Source: Gallintestinimicrobium propionicum (GTDB lineage Bacteria; Bacillota; Clostridia; Lachnospirales; Lachnospiraceae). Taken from it: DNA of 64,000 nucleotides. Below, piece after piece: positions 23,938 to 32,989 of the stretch. The position numbers were made by a program, and so were the translations under genes. Positions within the stretch are counted from its first letter, which is position 1, and each line of letters starts with the position of its first letter. The notes beneath the pieces are model-generated. The model was not told where the DNA came from and made no database searches. It saw only the letters and a list, made by a program, of their open reading frames with translations. The DNA is taken from the NCBI RefSeq assembly GCF_025567525.1, contig NZ_JAOQJY010000018.1:13819-77818 (forward strand), in the 5' to 3' direction.

Positions 23938-25305
23938 ATGTGGAAACAGAAAAAAGGAAAAAAGGTTGGACTGTTTCATTCGTGTGCGCTGCGGCTGGTA
24001 GTGTTGCAGAAAAAAATGGAACGAAACCGAGGCGGCAGGAAAACGGGAAACAGGCAGGGACAGGAAATTTTATGCCGGATCTGGGGACGGGAAACAGGCG
24101 CTCTCAAATATCGGGAATTTCAGGTTCAAAAAACAGAGCGCCTGCTGGCGATCCTGTCCGCCGGACTGGCGATGGCACTGCTTTGTCAGATTTTTTTGAC
24201 GACAGGAGGTTTAGAGCCATTGACAGAACTGCTTCGCCCGGACAGCGGGGAAGGAGACCGGACGTATGTACTGGATGCTGAGGTCGGAGACGAAAAGCTG
24301 CGGAAGATTTCGGTATCGGTGCCGGAGCAGGAGCTGTCAGAAGAAGAGGCATCAGCGCTTCTGGATCAGGCACAGGTAGAGCTGGAGCGCTGGGTAGCGG
24401 CAATTCCAAACCCGGACAGCGTGGAAGACGATCTGGACTTGCCGGAGAGATTCTGCGGCGGGCTGGTGACGGGAAGCTGGCAGAGTGACTGCTATGACCT
24501 GATGGATGCTTCCGGACAGATTCGGAAACAGTGGGTGGAGGAAGGCGGAGAGCTGGTAGTGCTGAGCGTCCGACTGCAGTGTGTTGAGCAGGAGCGGGAA
24601 TGCTCCTTTGCAGTGCGGATTGTGCCAAAGGGAGACAGTCTGGCAGATCGACTGATGCGCGAAACAGGACGGCAGCTGGAAGCAGAGCGCAGTCTGCAGC
24701 AAGCGTCGGCAGCGCTGCCGGAAACACTGGAAGAGCAGCCTGTAAAATGGCGGCTGCATCAGGAACCATATGGGCTGTGGATTTTATGTCTGACGATAGC
24801 AGGGGCAGGTTTGATTTCGTTTGCATATGATCACGATTTGGAAAAAGAAGGAGAAGCGAGGCAGGAAGAGCTCGCATTGGCCTATTCGTCCTTTTTAGCG
24901 CGGTTGACGCTGCTTGCGCAGACTGGAATGCCGATCCGACAGATTTTTGCGAGACTTTCCAAAGAAAAGAATGGTGTTGTTTACGAAGAGGTGCGCCGGA
25001 CATTTCGGGAAATGGAAAGCGGAATGACGCAGACCGAAGCGCTGGAACGTTTTGGAAAACGCACCCGTCTGCCGCAATATAAAAAGTGCGCGGCATTGCT
25101 GGCCCAGAACATCCGCAGGGGAACAGGCGAACTGATCACTGCACTCGGACAAGAGGCAGAGAATGCGTTCGAGGAACAGAAAGCTGCCGCGCGGAGAAAA
25201 GCAGAGGAAGCACAGACAAAATTGTTATTTCCGATGCTGCTGATGCTGAGTGTGGTGATGATTCTGATTTTGGTACCGGCGTGGCTTTCCTTCGGAGGAC
25301 TGTGA
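23938..25305 (+). CDS. tadC: TadC-like platform protein with large extracytoplasmic insertion
   Basis: A protein of 455 residues, longer than the usual 290-320 of TadC. A basic N-terminus leads to the first membrane helix (LLAILSAGLAMALLCQIFL) near residue 70-90. Then comes an insertion of about 180 residues that should lie outside the membrane (Asp/Glu-rich, with ELSEEEASALLDQAQVELER). The second helix is at about 277-297 (GLWILCLTIAGAGLISFAY). The GspF domain follows (ARLTLLAQTGMPIRQIFARL, RGTGELITALGQEA) with a final helix. It acts with TadB as assembly platform. The insertion shows no recognised domain. Confidence 0.82.
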   Translation: MWKQKKGKKVGLFHSCALRLVVLQKKMERNRGGRKTGNRQGQEILCRIWGRETGALKYREFQVQKTERLLAILSAGLAMALLCQIFLTTGGLEPLTELLRPDSGEGDRTYVLDAEVGDEKLRKISVSVPEQELSEEEASALLDQAQVELERWVAAIPNPDSVEDDLDLPERFCGGLVTGSWQSDCYDLMDASGQIRKQWVEEGGELVVLSVRLQCVEQERECSFAVRIVPKGDSLADRLMRETGRQLEAERSLQQASAALPETLEEQPVKWRLHQEPYGLWILCLTIAGAGLISFAYDHDLEKEGEARQEELALAYSSFLARLTLLAQTGMPIRQIFARLSKEKNGVVYEEVRRTFREMESGMTQTEALERFGKRTRLPQYKKCAALLAQNIRRGTGELITALGQEAENAFEEQKAAARRKAEEAQTKLLFPMLLMLSVVMILILVPAWLSFGGL

Positions 25306-25378
25306 CGGTGCCTGGGAAACGTTGCATCGAACGTGCAGTAAGAAACGATAAATGATAGGAAGACGAGGAGGAACAAAT

Positions 25379-25594
25379 ATGCTGATGTATTGGAAAAACC
25401 GTGCAGTGAATGGAGTATGGAAGCTGCAGAGAAGAGTGTATGAGGTGCTCAGAAATGAAGATGGAGTCGGAACTGTGGAAGTCGTGTTATTGATTTTAGT
25501 CGCAACTGGACTTGTGCTGATTTTCAAAGACAGAATTACCGAGCTTGTGACGAATATTTTTGGCAAAATCACGTCCCAGGCAGGGAAGATATGA
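25379..25594 (+). CDS. flp: Flp/Fap-type pilin (type IVb)
   Basis: A protein of 71 residues. The prepilin cleavage site is NEDG-VGTVE: Gly before the cut and Glu at position +5, followed by a hydrophobic stretch VVLLILVATGLVLIF. This is the major pilin class of Tad pili. The leader of about 28 residues is long and basic. The start at 25379 follows GAGGAGG. Its stop overlaps the next ATG (ATGA). Confidence 0.85.
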   Translation: MLMYWKNRAVNGVWKLQRRVYEVLRNEDGVGTVEVVLLILVATGLVLIFKDRITELVTNIFGKITSQAGKI

Positions 25595-27096
25595 GGCAGA
25601 AAGCAGAAAAGTACGCAGACGTGTATCGTGCTGTATCCTGTGCAGATAAGCCCTGGAGCGAGAGAAAGCAGAGTACGCCTGGCTATATGACGGTATATCT
25701 TGCACTTGTTATGGGCATTTTGCTTTCGCTGATTCTGGCCGTCCTGACGGCGGTCAGAATCTCCACGATTCGAATGTATATAGAGTGCTGTGCGGATATG
25801 GCGTTGGATTCTGCGCTGGCGGAATATCATCGGGAAATGTTGGATCAGTATGACCTGTTTTTTATCGATACGGCGTATCAGACCGGCGATCCATCCTATC
25901 ATCGGACGGAAGAACATATTTTCCGTTATATGGAGCGGAATCTGCGTCCACAGGAGGAATTTCCAACAGCAGGGGCAAAAGACCTGCTGGGGCTTTCGAC
26001 AGAAGCTGTGGAGCTTTTGCAGGCGGGCGTTGCAACTGACGATGGCGGGACGGTGCTGCAGTATCATATCGTCCAGTATATGAAGGATATTTCCGGGCTT
26101 TCTTTGGCGGAAACGTTGCTGGAGCAGGGAAACCAGCTGGAAGATTTGCAGGGACGCGATCTGGAAGCAGAGTGGGATGCTGCCGAGGAATCGCTGAAAG
26201 AAGAGATTTTTCGCCGGAAAAAGCTTCAGGATAAAGACTGGGATGGAGAAATTCCGGAAACACCGTCGGATGCGGTGCGGGCGACGCGCAGCGAGGGAAT
26301 TCTGGGAGCAGCGGCGCAGGGAATGCAGCTTTCCAGTGCGTGTCTTTCCGGGGCGGGCAGACCGTCTGTGCGGCATTTAAACAGTGGAACCGGTTTGTCG
26401 GATGGAAAGGAAGCTGTGAACAGCCTGGTCGATCAGGGGCTTTTGTATGCTTATATCCTGAAAAAATGCGGCAGCTTCGGGCAGGAGAAAGAAAACAGTG
26501 CGCTCGCTTACGAGGTGGAATATATTTTGCAGCAGCAGACGCAGGATCGGGAAAATCTGAAAAAGACGCTGCAGGAGATTTTGTTGCTTCGGGAAGCTGT
26601 GAACGCAGCCTTTCTATTTGGAAGCAGCTTAAAAGCGGAGGCGGAAACCGCAGCGGGCGTTATTGCCATACTGCTTGGCTTGCCTGAGATAAAAGACTTT
26701 GCAGCGACCGTGATTTTATTTGCCTGGGCATACGCGGAAAGTGTCAAGGATGTCCGAATTTTGCTGCGGGGGGATAAGATTCCGCTTGTCAAAAGCGAGG
26801 AAAGCTGGAATACGCCGTTTTCTCAGCTGCTGACCTACAGAAGCCATCTGGATTCCTATCGTTCGTCTGCGGACGGGATGAGCTATCAGGATTATCTCGG
26901 CGCGCTGCTGGTATGTCATGGTGCAAAAAAGGCGATTGCAGGACTGATGGATGTGATGGAGAGCGATATCCGGCAGACACCGGGAAACAGCAATTTTCGG
27001 CTGGATGGGCTGATCGACGGGATGCAGGCATGTATCCGGGTAGTCAGCGGCTATACCGGAAGCTATGAAATCACAAGGCGGTACGAGTATGAATAA
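25591..27096 (+). CDS. DUF5702 family Tad-locus protein (TadG-like)
   Basis: A protein of 501 residues coupled to the pilin gene by ATGA overlap. After a basic N-terminus there is one membrane helix at about 33-57 (YMTVYLALVMGILLSLILAV) and the following sequence RISTIRMYIECCADMALDSA, as in DUF5702 proteins of clostridial Tad loci. The large outer region is helical and acidic. Such proteins are considered pseudopilin-like or TadG-like accessory parts of the pilus. Export is expected through the membrane anchor. Confidence 0.8.
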   Translation: MRQKAEKYADVYRAVSCADKPWSERKQSTPGYMTVYLALVMGILLSLILAVLTAVRISTIRMYIECCADMALDSALAEYHREMLDQYDLFFIDTAYQTGDPSYHRTEEHIFRYMERNLRPQEEFPTAGAKDLLGLSTEAVELLQAGVATDDGGTVLQYHIVQYMKDISGLSLAETLLEQGNQLEDLQGRDLEAEWDAAEESLKEEIFRRKKLQDKDWDGEIPETPSDAVRATRSEGILGAAAQGMQLSSACLSGAGRPSVRHLNSGTGLSDGKEAVNSLVDQGLLYAYILKKCGSFGQEKENSALAYEVEYILQQQTQDRENLKKTLQEILLLREAVNAAFLFGSSLKAEAETAAGVIAILLGLPEIKDFAATVILFAWAYAESVKDVRILLRGDKIPLVKSEESWNTPFSQLLTYRSHLDSYRSSADGMSYQDYLGALLVCHGAKKAIAGLMDVMESDIRQTPGNSNFRLDGLIDGMQACIRVVSGYTGSYEITRRYEYE

Positions 27097-27123
27097 GCGA
27101 TTAAGAGGGGAGGGTCGGGCCGG

Positions 27124-27909
27124 ATGCCTTTTTGGAGAAACCTATTATCGAATGCGCTGCTGTTTTCTCTCCAGGACAGCAGTATAAAATACGGACAACA
27201 TGCTCTCAATTCCCGGAAGCCCAAAGACCGAATTGCCGGATGGATACGCAGGTGGATCTGTCCGGGGCGAAAAAAGGCATCTCGCCGGGCGCTTCCGGCT
27301 GGCATGACGGTGGAGGCAGCAGTTGTACTGCCGGTTTTCCTGTTTGCAGTTGCCAATCTTTTATCGCTGTTTCTGGTATTTTGGACGTATTCCTCAAAAG
27401 AAGCGCAGCTGCATCAGACGGCCCGTCAGCTTGCGCTGTATGCCTATGGGCAGGAGGATGGAGAACCGGATGTACGGCTGATGCGGCTGACGCCGGTCTC
27501 TGCGCCATTTGGGAAAGCCGCTTTTCGGAGCAGCTATGTCGTAAACGGGTGCGTGATGCACAAATGGATTGGCTACAGCGGGGACGGGACGGGAGAAGAC
27601 TGGGAACGGCAGGAAGAAGAGCTGGTTTATATTACAAAATCAGGAGAAGCCTATCACCGGGAACGGAGCTGTCTCTATTTGAATCCGTCCATCCGCCTTG
27701 CAGACCGGGAGGAAATAACAGCAGATTATACACCATGCAGCGTATGTGTTGGCAGGGGACGGTTAGAAAATCGGCTGATTTATGTGACGGACGGAGGAAG
27801 CAGATATCATAATACAGTAAGCTGCAGCGGGCTCAGACGGACGATTGAAAGCGTCACGCTGATGCAGGCGCTGGAGATGGGCAGACATGCCTGTCCACGG
27901 TGCGGATGA
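27124..27909 (+). CDS. TadE-like pseudopilin with two C-terminal Cys repeats
   Basis: A protein of 261 residues. A basic N-terminal stretch of 60 residues precedes the TadE-type segment MTVEAAVVLPVFLFAVANLL (residues about 61-86). The C-terminal 100 residues hold two copies of one module: LVYITKSGEAYH..C..L..PCSVC and LIYVTDGGSRYH..C..L..ACPRC. Each has a His, a single Cys and a closing C-x2-C, which suggests a small metal-binding or disulfide-stabilised domain outside the membrane. The start at 27124 has GGGAGGG upstream. It sits between the DUF5702 gene and the prepilin peptidase. Confidence 0.75.
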   Translation: MPFWRNLLSNALLFSLQDSSIKYGQHALNSRKPKDRIAGWIRRWICPGRKKASRRALPAGMTVEAAVVLPVFLFAVANLLSLFLVFWTYSSKEAQLHQTARQLALYAYGQEDGEPDVRLMRLTPVSAPFGKAAFRSSYVVNGCVMHKWIGYSGDGTGEDWERQEEELVYITKSGEAYHRERSCLYLNPSIRLADREEITADYTPCSVCVGRGRLENRLIYVTDGGSRYHNTVSCSGLRRTIESVTLMQALEMGRHACPRCG

Positions 27910-27922
27910 CAGAGAGAAAAAT

Positions 27923-28351
27923 ATGGAAACAGGATTGGCGGTTTTATTTGGAGTGTGTTGTTCGGTAACGGACTGCAAAAGGCGGAAGATTACATTGTCG
28001 GTGCTTTTGGCTGGCGCGGTCGCAGGATGTATTCTGTCCGGGATTCGTATCTGGCAGGGAACGGAGAGTGTTTGGGAAATGCTTGCAGCAATTCTTCCGG
28101 CGGTATGTCTGGAAAGCGTTGTAATCCTGACTGCCGGAAAGGTCGGGAGCGGAGACGCGGGAATGCTGCTGGTATTCGGGTTGTTGCTGGGGTGGAAAGC
28201 ATGCGTTTCAATTTTGTGCATGGGCTGTCTGCTGATTGGTGTTGTAGCTGGCTGCGGGATGGGGATCGGTGTGCTTCATCAGAACAGTAGGCTGCCGTTT
28301 GCCCCGTTTTTGTTTGCTGCGACGGTGATTACGCAGCTGTTGCAGACGTAA
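27923..28351 (+). CDS. Prepilin peptidase (TadV/CpaA-like, A24 family)
   Basis: A protein of 142 residues with about four membrane helices. The two catalytic Asp motifs of A24 peptidases are seen: VTDCKRRKI near the N-terminus and GSGDAGMLL (GxGD) near residue 87-91. It cuts the leader of the Flp pilin and of the TadE-like proteins after Gly on the cytoplasmic face. It is the short form without a methyltransferase domain, as usual in Tad loci. It begins 13 bases after the TadE-like gene. Confidence 0.85.
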   Translation: METGLAVLFGVCCSVTDCKRRKITLSVLLAGAVAGCILSGIRIWQGTESVWEMLAAILPAVCLESVVILTAGKVGSGDAGMLLVFGLLLGWKACVSILCMGCLLIGVVAGCGMGIGVLHQNSRLPFAPFLFAATVITQLLQT

Positions 28352-28364
28352 AGATGAGAAAATT

Positions 28365-28808
28365 ATGGAAAAAAACCAATATCAGAAAAAAAAAGAAGCA
28401 GACGGTTATGTGGTCGTAGAAGCGGCGGTGCTTCTTCCGCTTGCCTCGATTTTCATTGTGCTTTTGATCGGACTTTGCAGTTATCTGTATCAGGGCTGTT
28501 TTCTGATGCAGGCGGCATATACAGCGGCTTTTCGGAGTGCGGCACAGGAACGCCCGGACGCCGGTTATGCGGATGGGCAGTTAAATCAGCTGTTGGAGGG
28601 GGAGGTTCTGTCTTTTGGAAAAGAAGAAAGGCAGATCAAAGCCGGAATGCTTCGGGTTGAAGTGACTTTGGAACGGGAAACGCCGCTTGCACGGTTGGCG
28701 GCTGTTGGCGACAGAGGACGGCTGAAGGTAAAGCAGACTGCGTATGTCAGGAATGCGGCGGCTTATATCAGAGGAATCAGAAGAGGAAAGGAACTGGGGG
28801 ATGAATAA
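28365..28808 (+). CDS. TadE/TadF-like pseudopilin
   Basis: A protein of 147 residues. After a Lys-rich N-terminus comes DGYVVVEAAVLLPLASIFIV, a TadE-type Glu-containing membrane segment. The outer part has LKVKQTAYVRNAAAYIRGIR near the C-terminus. It is likely a minor pilin. The next gene starts inside its last codons (ATG at 28801). Confidence 0.75.
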   Translation: MEKNQYQKKKEADGYVVVEAAVLLPLASIFIVLLIGLCSYLYQGCFLMQAAYTAAFRSAAQERPDAGYADGQLNQLLEGEVLSFGKEERQIKAGMLRVEVTLERETPLARLAAVGDRGRLKVKQTAYVRNAAAYIRGIRRGKELGDE

Positions 28809-30180
28809 GCAGATAGAGCGAAAAAGTGGACAGGATCGGATTGCGGAAAAAGTGATCTATAAACGGGAATTGAACCATAGCTATATGGTATTACCCTGCC
28901 AGGACAAGGATATGGCGGAGCGGTATGATTACCGGATTATGCAGCACAATCGAATTGGAAGGCTGCTTCCGTGCAGCCTGCGGTATCTGGATGGGGAAGA
29001 GCTTTTATACTATGACATTACTTCCCGCCAGCCGCTTGCACGGCTGTATGAAAGCCGGAGAATGAAGGCGGCAGACCTGGAACGGATTATCCGGGATACA
29101 GCAGCGGTACAGGCACAGCTGGGGGAGTACATGTTGGATGAGTCTGGGGTTCTTCTGGAGGAAGAGGTAATTTTTGCAGATGTGGAGACAGGGGAGCTTT
29201 ATTTTGCTTTTTATCCAGGCGGACTACAGACTGGAAAACAGTATACGGAGTTGGCGGATTTCTTTCTGGAGCATATCGATCATGGACAGGAGCAGGCAGT
29301 AAACCTTGCGTATGAATTCTATAAGCTTTCCAAGGCGGATTACTTTGTGCTGTCCTCTTTCCTGCCGTTTCTGGAGAAAGAGATGGAGGCTTCGAAGCAG
29401 ACCGGGCGGGGAAAGGAGCACGGTTGGTGCGTGTCAGGGGCGTACACGGAAAGCGGTGGACGAAACGGCGGAGAGGGAGATTCGGGAGATTGGAGCTGCA
29501 GGAGTACTGTTGGGGCGCGCATAACGCTGCCGGATGGCGAATGGCCTGTAGAGCTGCGAAAAAGTGAAAGTACGTCAGAGTCGGGAACTGTAGGGCAGCG
29601 AGGTGCTTTGACAGGCGTTTCTTATCAAGACGCTGAATACGCCTCAGATATCATGACAGAGGGGGATGAACAGAAAGCAGCGCACAAGCCCTGGTGGAAG
29701 CGGTTGTTTTCAGGATTTCGGAAGAGCAAGTCTGTCGGGGAGGAATGCGAGGAAGTGTCGGTCAGCAGGATGGATCAGATGGTATGGGACAGCTATGAGC
29801 AGCAGCTGTATGAAAATGGCAGTCAGGAGACGGTCTATTTTGCCGATCTGGACAGCATGACAGAGCAGTACGATGGGCTGTACTGCCTGAATGCGCAGGG
29901 GAAAGAGCAGCGTCTTGTGCTAAAGGGACTTCCGCTTACGATCGGAAAGCTGAAAGGAAGAGTTTCCGTCGTGCTGTCAGACCGATCGGTCAGCAGAATC
30001 CATGCACGGCTGGAGGGATACGGAGGAAGAATCAGCGTGCGCGACCTGAATTCCAGAAATGGAACGAGCGTCAATGGACATAAGCTTTCTCCGAACGAAA
30101 GCGTGCAGTTACAGGAGGGGGATATGGTATGCTTTGGAAGAGAGCGCTTTCGGTATGAAAGAGTGCAGGAACAGCGTTGA
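28801..30180 (+). CDS. DUF6382 and FHA domain protein
   Basis: A protein of 459 residues. Residues about 15-200 match the DUF6382 domain found in clostridial Tad loci (YKRELNHSYMVLPCQDKDMA). Residues 200-330 are a variable low-complexity linker. Residues about 372-455 form a forkhead-associated domain with IGKLKGRVSVVLSD, SVSRIHARL and NSRNGTSVNG, which binds phosphothreonine peptides. No kinase is encoded nearby. The protein has no membrane helix and probably regulates the pilus machine from the cytoplasm. The start at 28801 overlaps the previous stop by 8 bases. Confidence 0.82.
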   Translation: MNKQIERKSGQDRIAEKVIYKRELNHSYMVLPCQDKDMAERYDYRIMQHNRIGRLLPCSLRYLDGEELLYYDITSRQPLARLYESRRMKAADLERIIRDTAAVQAQLGEYMLDESGVLLEEEVIFADVETGELYFAFYPGGLQTGKQYTELADFFLEHIDHGQEQAVNLAYEFYKLSKADYFVLSSFLPFLEKEMEASKQTGRGKEHGWCVSGAYTESGGRNGGEGDSGDWSCRSTVGARITLPDGEWPVELRKSESTSESGTVGQRGALTGVSYQDAEYASDIMTEGDEQKAAHKPWWKRLFSGFRKSKSVGEECEEVSVSRMDQMVWDSYEQQLYENGSQETVYFADLDSMTEQYDGLYCLNAQGKEQRLVLKGLPLTIGKLKGRVSVVLSDRSVSRIHARLEGYGGRISVRDLNSRNGTSVNGHKLSPNESVQLQEGDMVCFGRERFRYERVQEQR

Positions 30181-30226
30181 CACCAGGACAGGTAAGTGAT
30201 ACCCTCATTTCAGGAGGAAAACGGCT

Positions 30227-30889
30227 ATGGCATACCGGGAAACGATGGAAAACAACGGGATGGAAGCTGGTAGAGCAAAGAACCAAATCCCTTATTGTAC
30301 AGTGGTGCTGGTAGCGTTGAATGTCATTCTTTTTCTGATCGGACTGATCCTGCCCAAAGCAGGAGAATGGATGGAATCGGAGGGCTGCTTCAGCGTGGTG
30401 TATCTTCTCTATGAGCACAGCGGGTTTTATCGACTGATTACGGCTGCATTTCTGCATGCCGACGTCGAGCATCTGCTCAACAACATGCTGCTGCTCTACT
30501 GCTGCGGCGATGTGGTGGAAAGATGCCTTGGAAAGGTGCGCTTTCTGATCCTGTATTTTGGCTCTGCGATTTTCGGAAATCTGCTTTCTGCGGCATATGA
30601 GCTTTCAACTGGAAGCTTTTATGAATCGATCGGAGCCAGCGGAGCGGTTTTCGGGCTGACGGGTGCGTTGCTTTTTCTGGTAATTGTCAAAAAAGGAGCG
30701 GCTGCGGGAATTTCCCTGAAAAGAGCGGTATTCGCCGTTGTCCTGTCTCTGTATGCAGGGTTTGGCAGTGCGTATGTGAACAATGCGGCGCATGTAGGCG
30801 GACTGTTGAGCGGTTTTCTTCTTGGATTTTTATTAAGCATTATACCGCCGGTATTTAGAAAGAAGGGATTTTCACATGAAAAAAGATGA
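30227..30889 (+). CDS. Rhomboid-family intramembrane serine protease
   Basis: A protein of 220 residues with about six membrane helices. The catalytic Ser lies in GASGAVFGL (residues about 135-143) and the catalytic His in AAHVGGLLSG near 187. The HxxxNM motif is seen as HLLNNMLLLY. Rhomboids cut other membrane proteins within or next to the membrane. CAGGAGG precedes the ATG. It follows the Tad operon by 46 bases and may be co-transcribed, so a pilus protein could be a substrate; that is inference only. Confidence 0.88.
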   Translation: MAYRETMENNGMEAGRAKNQIPYCTVVLVALNVILFLIGLILPKAGEWMESEGCFSVVYLLYEHSGFYRLITAAFLHADVEHLLNNMLLLYCCGDVVERCLGKVRFLILYFGSAIFGNLLSAAYELSTGSFYESIGASGAVFGLTGALLFLVIVKKGAAAGISLKRAVFAVVLSLYAGFGSAYVNNAAHVGGLLSGFLLGFLLSIIPPVFRKKGFSHEKR

Positions 30890-31286
30890 TTGTATTTTCT
30901 GTAAAATTGCAAACGGAGAGATTCCGTCCAATACGTTGTATGAAGACGACAGCTTCCGCGTGATCCTGGATCTTGGACCTGCGACAAAGGGACATGCCCT
31001 CGTGATGCCGAAGGAGCATTTTGGAAATCTTTATGAGCTGCCGGATGACTGGTGTCAGAAAGCATTTTCCCTGGCGAAAAAGATGGCAGGCCAGATGACG
31101 GAGAAGCTGCACTGCGATGGCTTTAACCTCGTTCAGAATAATGGTGCGACAGCAGGACAGACTGTTCCTCATTTCCATATCCACCTGATTCCCAGATATG
31201 AAAATGACGGACAGACGATCAACTGGAAGCAGACCAGCCCGACCGCAGAAGAGCTGGCAGCTGTAAAAGAAGAAATTCTTGGATAA
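30876..31286 (+). CDS. HIT family protein
   Basis: A protein of 136 residues. An N-terminal CIFCKIANGEIPS motif and the catalytic HFHIHLIPR near residues 98-106 (His-x-His-x-His) place it in the Hint branch of the histidine triad family. These are nucleotide hydrolases acting on adenosine phosphoramidates and related compounds. It overlaps the rhomboid gene by 14 bases and ends before a terminator. Confidence 0.9.
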   Translation: MKKDDCIFCKIANGEIPSNTLYEDDSFRVILDLGPATKGHALVMPKEHFGNLYELPDDWCQKAFSLAKKMAGQMTEKLHCDGFNLVQNNGATAGQTVPHFHIHLIPRYENDGQTINWKQTSPTAEELAAVKEEILG

Positions 31287-31319
31287 GACAGACGCACGTT
31301 CATCCTCGCAAATATCAGG

Positions 31320-31420
31320 AAAAAGCGCTGTGCATTTGATGTATCCGGAGTCTGGAAACTGCCGTTCCTAAAAGGAAAGGCTGTTTCCTGCCGAATCGTT
31401 CATTTGCACAGCGCTTTTTA
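31320..31420. terminator. Convergent terminator between HIT and murG
   Basis: AAAAAGCGCTGTGCA at the left and TGCACAGCGCTTTTT at the right form a 15-bp stem with A and T runs on the outside and a 70-base loop. It can serve both converging genes. Confidence 0.6.
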
Positions 31421-31427
31421 TTCATGT

Positions 31428-32495
31428 TCAGTCCGTTATCTCGTTTAAAATTTCAAGAATAGAAGGAATTGCATTGGTCTGGCGGCTTTTTTCCATCGCG
31501 TCAATATAGGTCTGTCTGGAGCAGTACAGTGCATGCACTTTTTCTATCAGAAGACCGGGTGACAGGTAGTCTTCGTCGATCACCATGGAGAAGCCCTGTG
31601 CCTCAAAGGAGCGTGCGTTTAAAATCTGGTCGCCGCGGCTTGCACCTGCAGAAAGCGGAATCAGCAGGTTGGGCTTTTTGAGGGCGAGCAGCTCACAGAT
31701 TGCATTTGCACCTGCGCGGGAAACGACGATGTCCGCCATGGCGAAGATGTCCTTTAAATCGTCTTTTACATATTCGAACTGCTTGTAGCCGGGTGTTTTT
31801 AATAACAGGTTGTCAATTTTATCCTTACCGCAGATGTGCACGATCTGAAAATCATCCAGAAGCTTTGGAAGCGCTTCGCGGACGGACTGATTGATGACCG
31901 CAGAGCCAAGGGAGCCGCCGATGATCATCAGAACCGGCTTGTCGGAATGAAAACCGCAGAGCTTCCTTGCTGCTTCTTTATTTCCGTGCAGCAGTTCTTC
32001 TCGGATCGGGGAGCCGGTCAGGATACTCTTTTCAGCCGGAAGCGATTTTAAGGTTTCCGGGAAGTTGCAGCAGACCTTTCGGGCAACCGGGATACAGAGC
32101 TTGTTGGCAAGTCCGGGTGTCATATCGGATTCATGGATAACGCATGGAATTTTCAGGGAAGCGGCAGCGCGCACAACCGGGACAGATACGAATCCGCCTT
32201 TGGAAAAAACAACGTCCGGCTGTAGCTCTTTTAAAATTTTACGGGCTTCGGAAAATCCCTTGAGTACGCGGAACGGATCTGAGAAGTTTTTCAGGTCAAA
32301 ATACCGCCGGAATTTGCCGGTAGCGATGCCGTAATAAGGAATGTGGTAATCTGCCATCAGGCGTTTTTCCATTCCGTCATAGGAACCGATATAAAATACC
32401 TCGTAGCCGGCTTTTTCGAGCTCGGGAAGAAGGGCAATATTCGGGGTAATATGACCGGCTGTTCCGCCACCGGTAAGTACGATTTTTTTACTCAT
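31428..32495 (-). CDS. murG: UDP-N-acetylglucosamine transferase MurG
   Basis: A protein of 355 residues. The N-terminus KIVLTGGGTAGHITPNIALL holds the glycine-rich loop of MurG, followed by FSKGGFVSVPVVRAA. The C-terminal donor domain has GGSLGSAVINQSV and the SRAGANAICELLALKKPNLL signature. It adds GlcNAc to lipid I to form lipid II on the inner face of the membrane. GAGGAGATCCC lies just before the ATG. It stands alone here rather than in a dcw cluster, as is common for this class in clostridia. Confidence 0.93.
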   Translation of the reverse strand: MSKKIVLTGGGTAGHITPNIALLPELEKAGYEVFYIGSYDGMEKRLMADYHIPYYGIATGKFRRYFDLKNFSDPFRVLKGFSEARKILKELQPDVVFSKGGFVSVPVVRAAASLKIPCVIHESDMTPGLANKLCIPVARKVCCNFPETLKSLPAEKSILTGSPIREELLHGNKEAARKLCGFHSDKPVLMIIGGSLGSAVINQSVREALPKLLDDFQIVHICGKDKIDNLLLKTPGYKQFEYVKDDLKDIFAMADIVVSRAGANAICELLALKKPNLLIPLSAGASRGDQILNARSFEAQGFSMVIDEDYLSPGLLIEKVHALYCSRQTYIDAMEKSRQTNAIPSILEILNEITD

Positions 32496-32532
32496 GATGG
32501 GATCTCCTCAAAATTACTTTCTGTCGTAAAAA

Positions 32533-32784
32533 TTACTGCGCCTGCACGATTTCTTCCAGCGCGCGGGCGAGCTGATCAGGACATGACGTGGGCTTGAAGC
32601 CGCATTTAATGCCCTTTAAACGTGCGATTGCGTCCTCGGCTTTCATGCCGACTACCAGGCTGGAAATGCCTTTTAAGTTGCCGTTGCAGCCGCCGGTAAA
32701 AGCGACAGATTTGATTGTATGCTGATCCGGTTCCATCTCGATATCGATCAGGGTAGAGCAGGTACCTTTTGTCTTGTAGGTCAT
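32533..32784 (-). CDS. TSCPD domain protein (TIGR03905-like)
   Basis: A protein of 83 residues with FTGGCNGNLKGISSLVVGM and a closing TSCPDQLARAL, the signature of the TSCPD domain, which is also found at the C-terminus of some ribonucleotide reductases. The two Cys suggest metal binding. The function of the stand-alone form is unknown. AGGAGG is 5 bases before the ATG. It lies upstream of murG on the same strand, 37 bases away. Confidence 0.85.
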   Translation of the reverse strand: MTYKTKGTCSTLIDIEMEPDQHTIKSVAFTGGCNGNLKGISSLVVGMKAEDAIARLKGIKCGFKPTSCPDQLARALEEIVQAQ

Positions 32785-32989
32785 AGAATCCTCCTTGTTT
32801 TGCCGTCGAAAATTCGATTTTCTTGTTCCGATAGGGATTATAGCAGTTTTCCTGTGAAAAAGAAAGGCGGAAATTGGAAATCGATTGTGCGCCTGCGAGG
32901 ATTGCAGCCGGGAATCCAGGGGCCTTATACTAAAGAAAAAGCGGAACCTGCGCGGCATCAGGACGCAGGAAAGCAGGATGGAGGAAAGC

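Noticed and set aside
25225..26376. Antisense frame (383 codons) opposite the pilin and DUF5702 genes.
   Set aside because: The Tad genes are coupled and recognisable on the + strand; the antisense frame has no motif.
31421..31440. A further copy of the dispersed repeat after the HIT/murG terminator (TTTTATTCATG).
   Set aside because: Only the first 10-11 bases match and no palindrome follows.
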